Below are positions 1 through 7,107 of a DNA stretch of 9,757 nt, in pieces (the first letter of the stretch is position 1; every line of letters begins with the position of its first letter). The notes under the pieces are model-generated. The model made no database searches and had not been told where the DNA came from. It saw only the letters and a list, made by a program, of their open reading frames with translations. This DNA comes from an uncultured Bacilli bacterium. GTDB lineage: Bacteria; Bacillota_I; Bacilli_A; RF39; UBA660. A program made the translations under genes and the position numbers. The stretch lies in assembly GCA_947589375.1 (NCBI GenBank), contig CANQAO010000040.1, positions 1 through 9,757 on the forward strand, in the 5' to 3' direction.

Positions 1-46
1 TTGCCTTTTTTAAACATAAAAAAATACAAATTTGCCATTTTTGCAT

Positions 47-70
47 AAAAAAATGCGAATATATTCGCAT
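47..70 (-). terminator. Intrinsic terminator of the sortase gene
   Basis: A perfect 18-bp palindrome, ATGCGAATATATTCGCAT (53-70), lies seven bases past the sortase stop codon. Read on the minus strand it folds into a 7-bp stem with a TATA loop, followed by a run of at least six T (47-52). There is no T run on the plus-strand side, so it serves the minus strand only. Confidence 0.85.
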
Positions 71-76
71 AAAAAA

Positions 77-1648
77 TTAATTTATTTTTTTAGCATGAAT
101 TACTAATTTTTGTTTTGAACCATAACAAGTTGATAAAGTTAGTAATTTATCATTAGGACCTACATTTACTTTAAAATCATAGATACTTCTTTTTTTGACC
201 ATATCGATATAATCGGTAAAGGCTTTATTACTACCAAAGGTTATAATCAAATAATCGGTGGTATCATTAACGGAATAAATAGAAAATATTTGCCATTTCG
301 CATTTTCTTTTTCGGTATTAAAAGTGATAATCTGATTATTTTTATTCGTATACCATGATCTATTTTTTGTTCGGTACAAATTCGAAAACATTACGGTACC
401 ACTATCGTGACCATAAATGATTGTATTTTGATTAAGGGGGGTAATACTATTATGATAATCAGCGAATAACCAGCCATAACGATTAGCTTTTTTATTAAAA
501 TCATGACTTAAATAAAAGTCATTATCGCTATGTTTAACGACAGGATAATCGATATTGGTACCATTTACGGTAAGCCAACCCACAGTTTCATTATTAATTT
601 TTTTAAGTTCACTAAAAATTTTAGAATATTTAGTACTATAAACATTATCGGATGTTTCTTTTTTCTCTTCCATGGTGGCTTCTGCTGGCGTTATTTTCTT
701 ATGAATGATTTCTTCTTTGACTTTGACTATTTCATCGGATAATCTTTTAACCTCTTGCTGCTCCTTTTTGTTTAAAAACAAAAGGGCGACAATCATAATC
801 ATCATAATTAAAATAATGGCTTTTAATAAATTTAAATTGATTTGCTTAAGTTGATTATCTTCTTTATACTTTTCAGAATAGATAATCTTAAATTTATAAA
901 CCCGTTTATATTCTTTACTTAATTTTTGTAAATAGGGGATATCGGGGATGATATCACCATTATGTTCATAAAGATAAATTTTAATTTGTCTTTTGCGATA
1001 TTTATTTAAAATATTAATAATATCGTTTAAATTTTTTTTATCATACTTTGTAAGTTCAATGATTTTTAAATGATTGTTAATTTTAAGAAAGGCTTCAAAT
1101 TCTTTTAAATCGATATCATCTAAAATAAAATCAATGCGTAGTCTATTTTTATAATATAAATCGGAATATGTTTTTAAACCATCACTATGCATGAATTTAC
1201 TGACAAAAAATACTTTACTTTTTAACTCGACATGATAACCCTTACGATTTAAATCTTCAAACATGTATTCGGCCATGTTATAACATTCGAGATTATCGAA
1301 TAAATGATGTTCATTTAATTTTTCATAAATATCATGCGGTAAAGGATTAGTTTCTTTAAAAGTTAAGTTTTTAATTTCGGGAATTTGTTTTAAAAGTTCA
1401 ATAAGCGGCCTAAATATTTCATAATCTTGAATGACAGCGGTATTTATATTATGTTTAAGAATAATTACTTTAATAAAAGCTGAAACCAGTTCAAGATTAG
1501 AAAGAATATATTCATCGGTAAAAATGATATTATTGGTATCAATGACATTAGTACTATTAAGATTAGGCTCTTTACGATTTAAAAAGTATTTACAAAAGAC
1601 TAAATTTTTACCAACTACTTTGATTAAAATTTTATTCATCTTGTTCAT
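77..1648 (-). CDS. Membrane-anchored class B sortase with a large cytoplasmic N-terminal domain
   Basis: The C-terminal part (about residues 345-523) is a class B sortase, a transpeptidase that cuts a sorting signal in secreted proteins and joins them to the cell wall or to other proteins. It shows the family pattern NIDYPVV (375-380), YGWLFADYHN (401-410), the catalytic His in YGHD (H414) and the catalytic Cys in TLSTC (C508). The usual catalytic Arg after the Cys is absent: the aligned place in SKQKLVIHAK is Lys (K514), and the Cys-to-Lys gap is six residues, against about eight to ten in known SrtB enzymes. One membrane segment spans about 273-292, followed by a charged linker. The first 270 residues are rich in Lys, Ile and Asn, would lie in the cytoplasm, and match nothing I recognise. 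Typical SrtB is about 220-250 residues. Start ATG 1648 has AGGA ten bases upstream; a second in-frame ATG lies three codons in. No substrate gene is visible nearby. Confidence 0.88.
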   Translation of the reverse strand: MNKMNKILIKVVGKNLVFCKYFLNRKEPNLNSTNVIDTNNIIFTDEYILSNLELVSAFIKVIILKHNINTAVIQDYEIFRPLIELLKQIPEIKNLTFKETNPLPHDIYEKLNEHHLFDNLECYNMAEYMFEDLNRKGYHVELKSKVFFVSKFMHSDGLKTYSDLYYKNRLRIDFILDDIDLKEFEAFLKINNHLKIIELTKYDKKNLNDIINILNKYRKRQIKIYLYEHNGDIIPDIPYLQKLSKEYKRVYKFKIIYSEKYKEDNQLKQINLNLLKAIILIMMIMIVALLFLNKKEQQEVKRLSDEIVKVKEEIIHKKITPAEATMEEKKETSDNVYSTKYSKIFSELKKINNETVGWLTVNGTNIDYPVVKHSDNDFYLSHDFNKKANRYGWLFADYHNSITPLNQNTIIYGHDSGTVMFSNLYRTKNRSWYTNKNNQIITFNTEKENAKWQIFSIYSVNDTTDYLIITFGSNKAFTDYIDMVKKRSIYDFKVNVGPNDKLLTLSTCYGSKQKLVIHAKKIN

Positions 1649-1668
1649 CCCATTTCTATCCTATTTAT

Positions 1669-1698
1669 ATTTTAACACAATCCCGTATTTTATGTAAA
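1669..1698 (-). promoter_or_regulatory. Sigma-A-type promoter of the sortase gene
   Basis: On the minus strand TTTACA (1693-1698) and TAAAAT (1669-1674) are each one base from consensus and stand 18 bases apart. The predicted leader is only about 13-15 bases. It is back to back with the promoter of the divergent lipid kinase. Confidence 0.6.
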
Positions 1699-1705
1699 TG
1701 TTAAC

Positions 1706-1734
1706 TTGAATAAACCAATAAATTAATATATAAT
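1706..1734 (+). promoter_or_regulatory. Sigma-A-type promoter of the lipid kinase gene
   Basis: TTGAAT (1706-1711) and a perfect TATAAT (1729-1734) are separated by 17 bases. The -10 box ends only two bases before the Shine-Dalgarno, so the leader would be about ten nucleotides and the transcript might start inside the ribosome site. A weaker overlapping pair, TTAACT (1701-1706) and TAATAT (1724-1729), would give a slightly longer leader. Confidence 0.65.
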
Positions 1735-1750
1735 GTAGGTGGTGATTTGT

Positions 1751-2674
1751 ATGAAGAAAGGCGTTATTATTTGTAACCCCAATAGTGGTCAAAAAGATAA
1801 ACGGGAACTCATAAATAAGTTTAAAGATATTCTAATAAAACACGATTATGATGTTGAAGTTATTTTTACAAAATATAGTGGTCATGCTGAAAAGATCGTA
1901 TCTCAATTACCAGATGCGACTGATTTAGTTATTTCTTTAGGTGGTGACGGCACCTTTAATGAAGTAGTTACTGGTAATATTAAACGCCAAAAAAGATTAT
2001 TACTTTCACATATTCCTCTTGGAACCGCCAATGATTTAGGCGCGATGTTTGGCATGGGGAAGAATCCAATCACCAATTTAAAAAATGTTTTAGATGGTAA
2101 AGTTAAAGGCATCGATATTTGTCAAATTAATAATAAACCTTTTGTCTATGTGGCTGGTCTAGGTAAATTTGTCGATATTGCTTATGATACGCCACGTAAA
2201 CTTAAGAAAAAATTAGGTTATGCTGCTTATCTTTTTAATGCATTTAAAACTTTTACCCAAAAAACACATTTATTCGAAATGGAATTTACTTGTAATGGTG
2301 AAACTTATCGGGGATTATATTCTGTCGTTTTAATCTGTAATGCCAAAAGAATTGCGGGCGTGGAAATGTTTAACGATGTTAAAATGGATGACAATCAGTT
2401 TGAAGTTTTAATGACTAATATCACTAGAAAAAAAGATATTTTAAAATCTTTGTTATTTATTAAAACAAATGACGTTACTAAAATTCCTGGAGTTTATTTT
2501 TTTAGAACTAATCATTTAACTATTAAATTAAAAGAAGAGCCTAAAAAAAGTTGGTGTGTTGATGGTGAAAAATTTAAAACAAAAACCAAAAAATTTGATA
2601 TTAGTATTATTAGAGATATTAAAATGTTACTACCTAAAAAAGAATTATCAAAAATTTTTATAAATGAAAAATAG
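1751..2674 (+). CDS. Diacylglycerol kinase / YegS family lipid kinase
   Basis: This 307-residue protein is a soluble DagK-type lipid kinase. The family phosphorylates lipids such as diacylglycerol at the inner membrane face; in Bacilli, DgkB recycles diacylglycerol released by lipoteichoic acid synthesis. It carries the whole family signature: NPNSG (9-13), the nucleotide-binding GGDGTFNE (64-71), PLGTANDLG (89-97) and a C-terminal DGE (271-273). Length is normal for the family. I chose ATG 1751, not the in-frame GTG at 1739, because AGGTGG (1737-1742) is a good Shine-Dalgarno for the ATG and overlaps the GTG. It is divergent from the sortase gene and ends in its own terminator, so it is probably a single-gene unit. 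DgkB is the likeliest member, but YegS-like paralogues share these motifs and the lipid substrate cannot be read from the sequence. Confidence 0.93.
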   Translation: MKKGVIICNPNSGQKDKRELINKFKDILIKHDYDVEVIFTKYSGHAEKIVSQLPDATDLVISLGGDGTFNEVVTGNIKRQKRLLLSHIPLGTANDLGAMFGMGKNPITNLKNVLDGKVKGIDICQINNKPFVYVAGLGKFVDIAYDTPRKLKKKLGYAAYLFNAFKTFTQKTHLFEMEFTCNGETYRGLYSVVLICNAKRIAGVEMFNDVKMDDNQFEVLMTNITRKKDILKSLLFIKTNDVTKIPGVYFFRTNHLTIKLKEEPKKSWCVDGEKFKTKTKKFDISIIRDIKMLLPKKELSKIFINEK

Positions 2675-2683
2675 AATTCTATT
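2670..2683. repeat. Perfect palindrome across the lipid kinase stop codon
   Basis: AATAGAATTCTATT is a perfect 14-bp palindrome that contains the TAG stop (2672-2674). Two other genes in the window end in the same kind of structure (4415-4430 and 7039-7054). Confidence 0.8.
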
Positions 2684-2688
2684 GTGTG

Positions 2689-2715
2689 AAAGCAAACCTT
2701 TGAGTTTGCTTTTTT
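2689..2715 (+). terminator. Intrinsic terminator of the lipid kinase gene
   Basis: A 9-bp perfect stem, AAAGCAAAC (2689-2697) with GTTTGCTTT (2704-2712), has a six-base loop and is followed by T to 2715. It lies 15 bases past the stop codon. Confidence 0.92.
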
Positions 2716-2726
2716 AATCGCTTTTA

Positions 2727-2735
2727 TGATATAAT
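2727..2735 (+). promoter_or_regulatory. Extended -10 promoter of the RNase J gene
   Basis: TGATATAAT (2727-2735) is a perfect -10 box with the TGn extension. The -35 is weak: TTGCTT at 2706-2711, 18 bases upstream and inside the preceding terminator stem. The leader would be about 30 bases and carries AAAGGAG. Confidence 0.6.
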
Positions 2736-2772
2736 TGATAAGGCTTTTTAATTACGAAAGAAAGGAGACGAA

Positions 2773-4419
2773 ATGAGTAAAATTAAAATATTTGCTTTAG
2801 GCGGTCAAAACGAAGCGGGTAAAAATATGTATGTTGTCGAAGTTGACAAAGATATATTCGTTTTTGATGCCGGACTAAAGTATGCAGATGATAGAATGTT
2901 AGGTGTTGACTATATTATTCCTAACTATGACTATCTAAAAAATAATATTAAAAACATTAAAGGTATTTTTATAACACACGGACACGATGATCATATGGGG
3001 GCTTTATGTGATATTTTAAAAGACTTACCAAGCCTTAAAATATATGGAACAAAATTTACGTTAGAAATAATTAAAGATGAATTAGAAGCGGAAAATTTGA
3101 ACACAGATAATTTAATAGAAATTATGCCACATAAAAAAATCGATTTTGGAACTAATAGTATTTTTCCAATCACCCTTACGCATACCGTTCCAGGGACAGT
3201 GGGTTATGTTTTATATACTCCAGATGGGGCTATTTTCTATACTGGAAACTTTATTTTTGATTCCACCATGTTAGGGGCTTATAAAACTGACATTGGTAAA
3301 CTAGCTTATGTTGGCAAACAAGGTGTTTTATGTCTTTTAAGTGAATCATTATATGCGGACAAAAGAGGTTTTACCTCTCCAAATCATCGTACAAATACGA
3401 AAATAAGAGAAATATTAAATCGTCATCCCGGACGTATTTTATATAATATCTATCAGGCCCAGTTATATCGTATTCAAGAATTACTGACCGAAATTACGGA
3501 AACTGACCGCAATGTCGTTATCATGGGTAAACGATTAGAAGGCGTAATTTTAAAAGCTATTGACATGAAATATGTCAAATTTGATAAAAAAAGAATTAAA
3601 TCGATTCACCATGTAAATGACGATAAAATAGTAGTCATAATTTCTGATGAAAGAGAAAAACCTTTCTCTAATTTAAAACGTATTTTAAGAGGCTACGATA
3701 AATTTATAAGTATCACCGAAGAAGATACTATAGTTTTTGCTTCACCAGTTTATGATGGGATGGAAAGAACTGCCGCAAAACTATTAGACACTATTGCCCA
3801 TGTGGGTGCCCAAACTATTGAACTACCTTTAAAACAATATCCATCACATCATGCTTCATCGGAAGATTTAATGTTGATGTTAGATTTAATGAATCCAAAA
3901 TACTATATGCCAGTAATCGGTGAATATCGTCATCAAGTAGCTAATGCGAATGTTGCTAAAAGATTAGGCATGAAAGAAGAAAATATTCTTCTTAGATTAA
4001 ATGGCGAAGTAGCTTATTTTGAAAATGGGAAACTTATCGATAACGGCATGAAAGTGCCTGTCGATGATATTTTAATCGATGGCCTATCAGCTGGCGATGT
4101 TGGGGAAATAGTTTTAAAAGATAGAGAAATTTTAAGCGACAGTGGAATTGTTATTATCACCGCTACCTTAGATAAACAAACTAAAGAAGTTTTAGCTGGC
4201 CCTGAAGTTTTAACTAGAGGTTTTATCTTTGTTAAAAATAATATTGATTTAATCAAAGAAGCTGAAAATATTTCGTTAAATGTTATAAAAGAAAATACCA
4301 AAAATAACTTTATCGATTTTAATAAAGTAAAACTAGGTATTAGAGATAAAGTTGGTAAATACTTCTATGATCAAACTGAATGTAAACCGATGATTTTAAT
4401 CGTTATTGGTGAAGTGTAG
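2773..4419 (+). CDS. rnj: RNase J family protein with a degenerate metal site
   Basis: RNase J enzymes are metallo-beta-lactamase/beta-CASP nucleases that act as 5' exonucleases and endonucleases in mRNA decay and RNA maturation. The 548 residues fit the family (about 555). Visible landmarks are FDAGLKY (31-37), HGHDDH (69-74), LTHTVPG (135-141), HHAS (359-362) and GEYR (383-386). Two metal ligands of B. subtilis RNase J1 are changed. The Asp of TGDFKFD is Asn (TGNFIFD, N159), and the His of PVHGEYR is Ile (PVIGEYR, I382). Spacing to the intact motifs (H69, H71, D73, H74, H137, H360) makes both assignments firm. Many Bacilli have an active J1 and a weak or inactive J2 that work as a complex, so this may be the J2-like partner of an enzyme encoded elsewhere. 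The start is supported by AAAGGAG (2761-2767), five bases before ATG. It has its own promoter and terminator. Confidence 0.92.
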   Translation: MSKIKIFALGGQNEAGKNMYVVEVDKDIFVFDAGLKYADDRMLGVDYIIPNYDYLKNNIKNIKGIFITHGHDDHMGALCDILKDLPSLKIYGTKFTLEIIKDELEAENLNTDNLIEIMPHKKIDFGTNSIFPITLTHTVPGTVGYVLYTPDGAIFYTGNFIFDSTMLGAYKTDIGKLAYVGKQGVLCLLSESLYADKRGFTSPNHRTNTKIREILNRHPGRILYNIYQAQLYRIQELLTEITETDRNVVIMGKRLEGVILKAIDMKYVKFDKKRIKSIHHVNDDKIVVIISDEREKPFSNLKRILRGYDKFISITEEDTIVFASPVYDGMERTAAKLLDTIAHVGAQTIELPLKQYPSHHASSEDLMLMLDLMNPKYYMPVIGEYRHQVANANVAKRLGMKEENILLRLNGEVAYFENGKLIDNGMKVPVDDILIDGLSAGDVGEIVLKDREILSDSGIVIITATLDKQTKEVLAGPEVLTRGFIFVKNNIDLIKEAENISLNVIKENTKNNFIDFNKVKLGIRDKVGKYFYDQTECKPMILIVIGEV

Positions 4420-4430
4420 TTTAAACTACA
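4415..4430. repeat. Perfect palindrome across the RNase J stop codon
   Basis: TGTAGTTTAAACTACA is a perfect 16-bp palindrome that includes the TAG stop (4417-4419). It is separate from the terminator 16 bases downstream. Confidence 0.85.
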
Positions 4431-4445
4431 TATTAGATCATTACA

Positions 4446-4471
4446 AGGTTATCTTAGGATAATCTTTTTTT
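4446..4471 (+). terminator. Intrinsic terminator of the RNase J gene
   Basis: AGGTTATC (4446-4453) pairs with GATAATCT (4458-4465) around a TTAG loop, giving an 8-bp stem with one G-T pair. It is followed by seven T (4465-4471). Confidence 0.9.
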
Positions 4472-4529
4472 CTGCCTTTTTTCGACAAATTTAGATAATA
4501 ATTTAAGTTAAAATAAAAACGGTGATTGT

Positions 4530-4988
4530 ATGAAAAAGTATCTGTTTCCAGTGACTTTGTCCTTAATTTTAGGCGTTTTAATGGCTTATTTTTTAATTAG
4601 TGGTTATGATAAAGCCGAAAGCATAACCGTTTCTAAAAATGCTGAAATAGTTTATTATCTACAAAGTGGGGTCTATTCGACTAAGGAAAACATGGAAAAA
4701 AATATGAGTAATTTTGAACATTATATCTATAATGTCGAAGATAATATGTACTATACCTATGTTGGCATGTCAAAAAATAAAAAAAATGCCGAAAAAATAA
4801 AGGAATTTTATAAACAAAAAGGGTATAGTACATATATAAAGGAAAAAATTACTGATAATAAAGAATTTTTGACGATTTTAGGTCAATATGATGAATTATT
4901 ATCTAGTGTTAAAGAAGATAAAACTATCGAAGTTATCTGTAATCAGATTCTAGCTAAATATGAGGAGATGGTGAATAATGAATATTAG
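4530..4988 (+). CDS. SPOR-domain membrane protein in the spoIIB position
   Basis: The 152-residue protein has a short positive N-terminus, one membrane segment (about 5-25) and an extracellular part. Residues 40-105 look like a SPOR domain: YYLQSGVYSTKENMEK, then YYTYVGMSKNKKNAEKI and a KGY ending, the usual two half-repeats. SPOR domains bind peptidoglycan strands lacking stem peptides, mostly at division septa. The C-terminal 45 residues are helical and charged. It overlaps radC by 11 bases, so the two are cotranslated. In Bacillus the SPOR protein SpoIIB is encoded just upstream of maf-radC-mreBCD, so the position fits, although SpoIIB is about twice as long. Sporulation cannot be inferred; a role in wall growth or division is the safer reading. 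The start has GGTG seven bases upstream. A -10-like TAAAAT lies at 4509-4514, but no clear -35 is present. Confidence 0.75.
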   Translation: MKKYLFPVTLSLILGVLMAYFLISGYDKAESITVSKNAEIVYYLQSGVYSTKENMEKNMSNFEHYIYNVEDNMYYTYVGMSKNKKNAEKIKEFYKQKGYSTYIKEKITDNKEFLTILGQYDELLSSVKEDKTIEVICNQILAKYEEMVNNEY

Positions 4989-5658
4989 AATCAAAGACTT
5001 ACCTTCTAGTGAAAGGCCTAGAGAAAGATTAATCAATAAAGGCGTTAATCATTTAAGTGATACAGAGCTTTTAGCTATTGTTTTAAAAACCGGTACGAAA
5101 GAAGTTTCGGCTAAAACTTTAGCGGCCCAAATTTTAAAACAAGTAGGTTCAATTAGAAATTTAAAACATATAAGTTTTTATGAACTATTAAAAATTAAAG
5201 GCATTGGCGTAGCTAAAGCTTGCCAAATTTTAGCTTTGCAAGAACTAAGTAAACGAATGAGCATGGTTCAAGAAAAAATTGTAAACGTCCGTATAACTAC
5301 GCCTGATACTGTATATAATTACTATAAGAATATCGTGAGTGATAGCCAAGAATGTTTTTACTGTTTATACTTAGATGCCAATAAAAAAGTGTTAAAAGAA
5401 AAACTTCTGTTTATGGGCACTGTTAATCAAAGTTTAGTCCATCCTCGAGATGTGTTTAAAGAAGCCTATGATTGCAATGCCATTGCGTTTATTTGTGTGC
5501 ATAATCATCCAACGGGTGATGTCAGACCAAGTAGGGAAGACATTATGATTACTGATAGATTAAATAAAATTGGCTTTTTAATGGGCATCAAACTCGTAGA
5601 TCATGTAATAATTGGTAAAGATAAATACTATAGTTTTTTAGAAAATGGTAAAATATAG
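4978..5658 (+). CDS. radC: RadC family JAMM/MPN-domain protein
   Basis: This 226-residue protein is a complete RadC/YsxA-type member. The N-terminal region (1-95) has the family pattern SERPRERL and a helix-hairpin-helix around LKIKGIGVAKA (71-81), suggesting DNA binding. The C-terminal JAMM metalloprotease-like domain has E125, the HNHPTGD signature (H175, H177) and D188 in PSREDIM, so all zinc ligands are present. Despite the name, a DNA-repair role has been withdrawn for the E. coli protein and the biochemical job is unsettled. ATG 4978 lies inside the end of the SPOR gene, with GAGGAG at 4962-4967 and GGTG at 4970-4973. The position before mreC is conserved in Firmicutes. Confidence 0.96.
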   Translation: MNIRIKDLPSSERPRERLINKGVNHLSDTELLAIVLKTGTKEVSAKTLAAQILKQVGSIRNLKHISFYELLKIKGIGVAKACQILALQELSKRMSMVQEKIVNVRITTPDTVYNYYKNIVSDSQECFYCLYLDANKKVLKEKLLFMGTVNQSLVHPRDVFKEAYDCNAIAFICVHNHPTGDVRPSREDIMITDRLNKIGFLMGIKLVDHVIIGKDKYYSFLENGKI

Positions 5659-5687
5659 TTGGTTTTCTTAAAAAAATGTATTATAAT
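5659..5687 (+). promoter_or_regulatory. Internal promoter of mreC-mreD
   Basis: TTGGTT (5659-5664) starts on the base after the radC stop. A perfect TATAAT (5682-5687) follows after 17 bases. It ends only three bases before the Shine-Dalgarno, giving a leader of about 11 nt. There is no terminator between radC and mreC, so read-through from upstream is also expected. Confidence 0.6.
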
Positions 5688-5704
5688 CTTAGGTGGGTGG
5701 TCGT

Positions 5705-6556
5705 ATGTATCGTAAACGGAAATTTGATAAACGCTATTTAATAATTATTGCCATTGTGGTTTTAGCTATTTTATTAGTGGTGCTTTCGCTGGCGTTAAAA
5801 AAAGATCGTAATTTGAGCTTGCCTGAGAAAGTGGTTAAAGATGGTGGTACTTTTACTTTAAATATTTTAAGTACTCCGGTTAATTTTATCAAAGAAAAAT
5901 TCCGTGAAAATAAAGAAAAAAGTCGCATTTATGAAGAATATAAAGAGTTAGATAAGCAAAAGAAAAATTTAAATAGTCTTAAAGCTGAAAACAACGATTT
6001 AAAAAACGAAATTAAAAAACTAAAAGAAGAGTTAGAATTAGATAGTATTTTAAGTGATAAAGTATTTACCCATGCGACGATTATTAATCGCAATATCGAT
6101 TATTGGTATGAGGAAATAACGATTGATAAAGGCAAGACCAAAGGCCTAGAAAAAGGCATGGCCGTGATTAATAGTCAAGGATTAATCGGGACAATTTCTA
6201 AAGTAAGTGGCTCTTATAGTACCGTAAAATTACTTTCTAATGAAAACATGAGTGATAAAATAAGTGTTAAAATTAAAGTGGGGGATGATTATGTTTATGG
6301 CTTGATTTCCGGCTATAATACTAAAAACAATACTTATACTGTCGAAGGCATCAGTGAAAACAAAGAGATTTCTAAAGGCTCTGAAGTAGTAACTACGGGT
6401 ATGGGAGATCTTTTTCCTAGTGGCTTACTAGTTGGTAAAGTTACTAAAGTAACCACTGATAACTTTGATTTATCCAAAGTGGTCGTCGTGAAATCATTAG
6501 TTAATTTTGATGAAATTGATTATGTTTCAGTTTTAAAAAGGAAGGCGAGTAAATGA
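5705..6556 (+). CDS. mreC: Rod-shape-determining protein MreC
   Basis: MreC is the extracellular scaffold of the elongasome, linking MreB/MreD to penicillin-binding proteins during side-wall synthesis. The 283 residues show the standard layout: a basic cytoplasmic tail (1-10), a membrane helix (about 11-31), a Lys/Glu/Leu-rich coiled coil (about 62-113) and a beta-rich domain (about 120-280). That domain contains the family pattern DKGKTKGLEKGMAVINSQGLIG (141-162) and GLLVGKV near the end. I start at ATG 5705, not the in-frame GTG at 5693, because the GTG is part of the Shine-Dalgarno AGGTGGGTGG. The end overlaps mreD by four bases (ATGA). The usual mreB gene is missing between radC and mreC. 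Confidence 0.95.
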   Translation: MYRKRKFDKRYLIIIAIVVLAILLVVLSLALKKDRNLSLPEKVVKDGGTFTLNILSTPVNFIKEKFRENKEKSRIYEEYKELDKQKKNLNSLKAENNDLKNEIKKLKEELELDSILSDKVFTHATIINRNIDYWYEEITIDKGKTKGLEKGMAVINSQGLIGTISKVSGSYSTVKLLSNENMSDKISVKIKVGDDYVYGLISGYNTKNNTYTVEGISENKEISKGSEVVTTGMGDLFPSGLLVGKVTKVTTDNFDLSKVVVVKSLVNFDEIDYVSVLKRKASK

Positions 6557-7050
6557 TTCCCATTATTTTAATTATTTCCTTTTTACTAGATAGTATTGTT
6601 TCTAATTTTATTTCTTTTGATAGTCTTTTTCAGCCACTATTTACTTTAATGGCTTTAATTATCATTTTCCCATATTTTATATCCCATAAGGGTAATCAAA
6701 ATTATTTACTGACTTGTTTTATCACTGGGATTTGTTATGATTTAATATATACCGATACCCTGGTTATTCATGGTTTTCTATTCTTATTAATCGGTTATAT
6801 TATTATGAAACTTAATCTTGTTTTAGCTAGTAATTGTCTTAATGATATTATTATCGGCGTAATTATAATTATCTTTTATAGGTTAATTATGTATGCTTTA
6901 TTACTAATAACCGCTAATATTTCTTTTGATATATTCGCGATTATAAAAGGTATTTATTCATCACTAATTTTAAATATTATATATATTTTCTTAGTATTTT
7001 TGATAACTGACAAAATCAGTGATAAAATGAAAATTCGTAGAGCTAATTAG
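6553..7050 (+). CDS. mreD: Rod-shape-determining protein MreD
   Basis: This 165-residue protein is almost wholly hydrophobic, with about five membrane helices and few charges, as in MreD, the integral-membrane partner of MreC in the wall-elongation complex. Sequence conservation in MreD is low, so the call rests on length, topology and position. ATG 6553 overlaps the mreC stop (ATGA), with AGGAAGG about ten bases upstream, which indicates coupled translation. The last codons, Arg-Ala-Asn-stop, form the left side of the terminator hairpin. Confidence 0.92.
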   Translation: MIPIILIISFLLDSIVSNFISFDSLFQPLFTLMALIIIFPYFISHKGNQNYLLTCFITGICYDLIYTDTLVIHGFLFLLIGYIIMKLNLVLASNCLNDIIIGVIIIIFYRLIMYALLLITANISFDIFAIIKGIYSSLILNIIYIFLVFLITDKISDKMKIRRAN

Positions 7051-7059
7051 CTCTTTTTT
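7039..7059 (+). terminator. Intrinsic terminator built into the mreD stop codon
   Basis: AGAGCTAATTAGCTCT (7039-7054) is a perfect 16-bp palindrome containing the TAG stop (7048-7050). It forms a 6-bp stem with an AATT loop and runs straight into six T (7054-7059). The end of the coding sequence and the terminator share the same bases. Confidence 0.88.
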
Positions 7060-7073
7060 GTTCTTATAAAATG

Positions 7074-7082
7074 TGTTATAAT
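7074..7082 (+). promoter_or_regulatory. Extended -10 promoter of the HAD phosphatase gene
   Basis: TGTTATAAT (7074-7082) is a perfect -10 box with the TGn extension. No good -35 is seen; the expected place is the T run of the preceding terminator. Confidence 0.6.
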
Positions 7083-7107
7083 ATAAAACTATTAGGAGAT
7101 GCATAGT

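Noticed and set aside
1..52. A-rich stretch with repeated TGCATAAAAAA and CGCATAAAAAA before the sortase terminator
   Set aside because: It is low-complexity DNA past the terminator, with no ORF or promoter I can support.
1739..1750. GTG at 1739 as start of the lipid kinase
   Set aside because: It lies inside the AGGTGG ribosome site that serves ATG 1751, and family members begin close to the NPNSG motif.
7099..7107. ATG 7099 as start of the HAD phosphatase
   Set aside because: It touches AGGAG with no spacing. ATG 7108 has correct spacing and the protein then begins shortly before DLDDT as usual.
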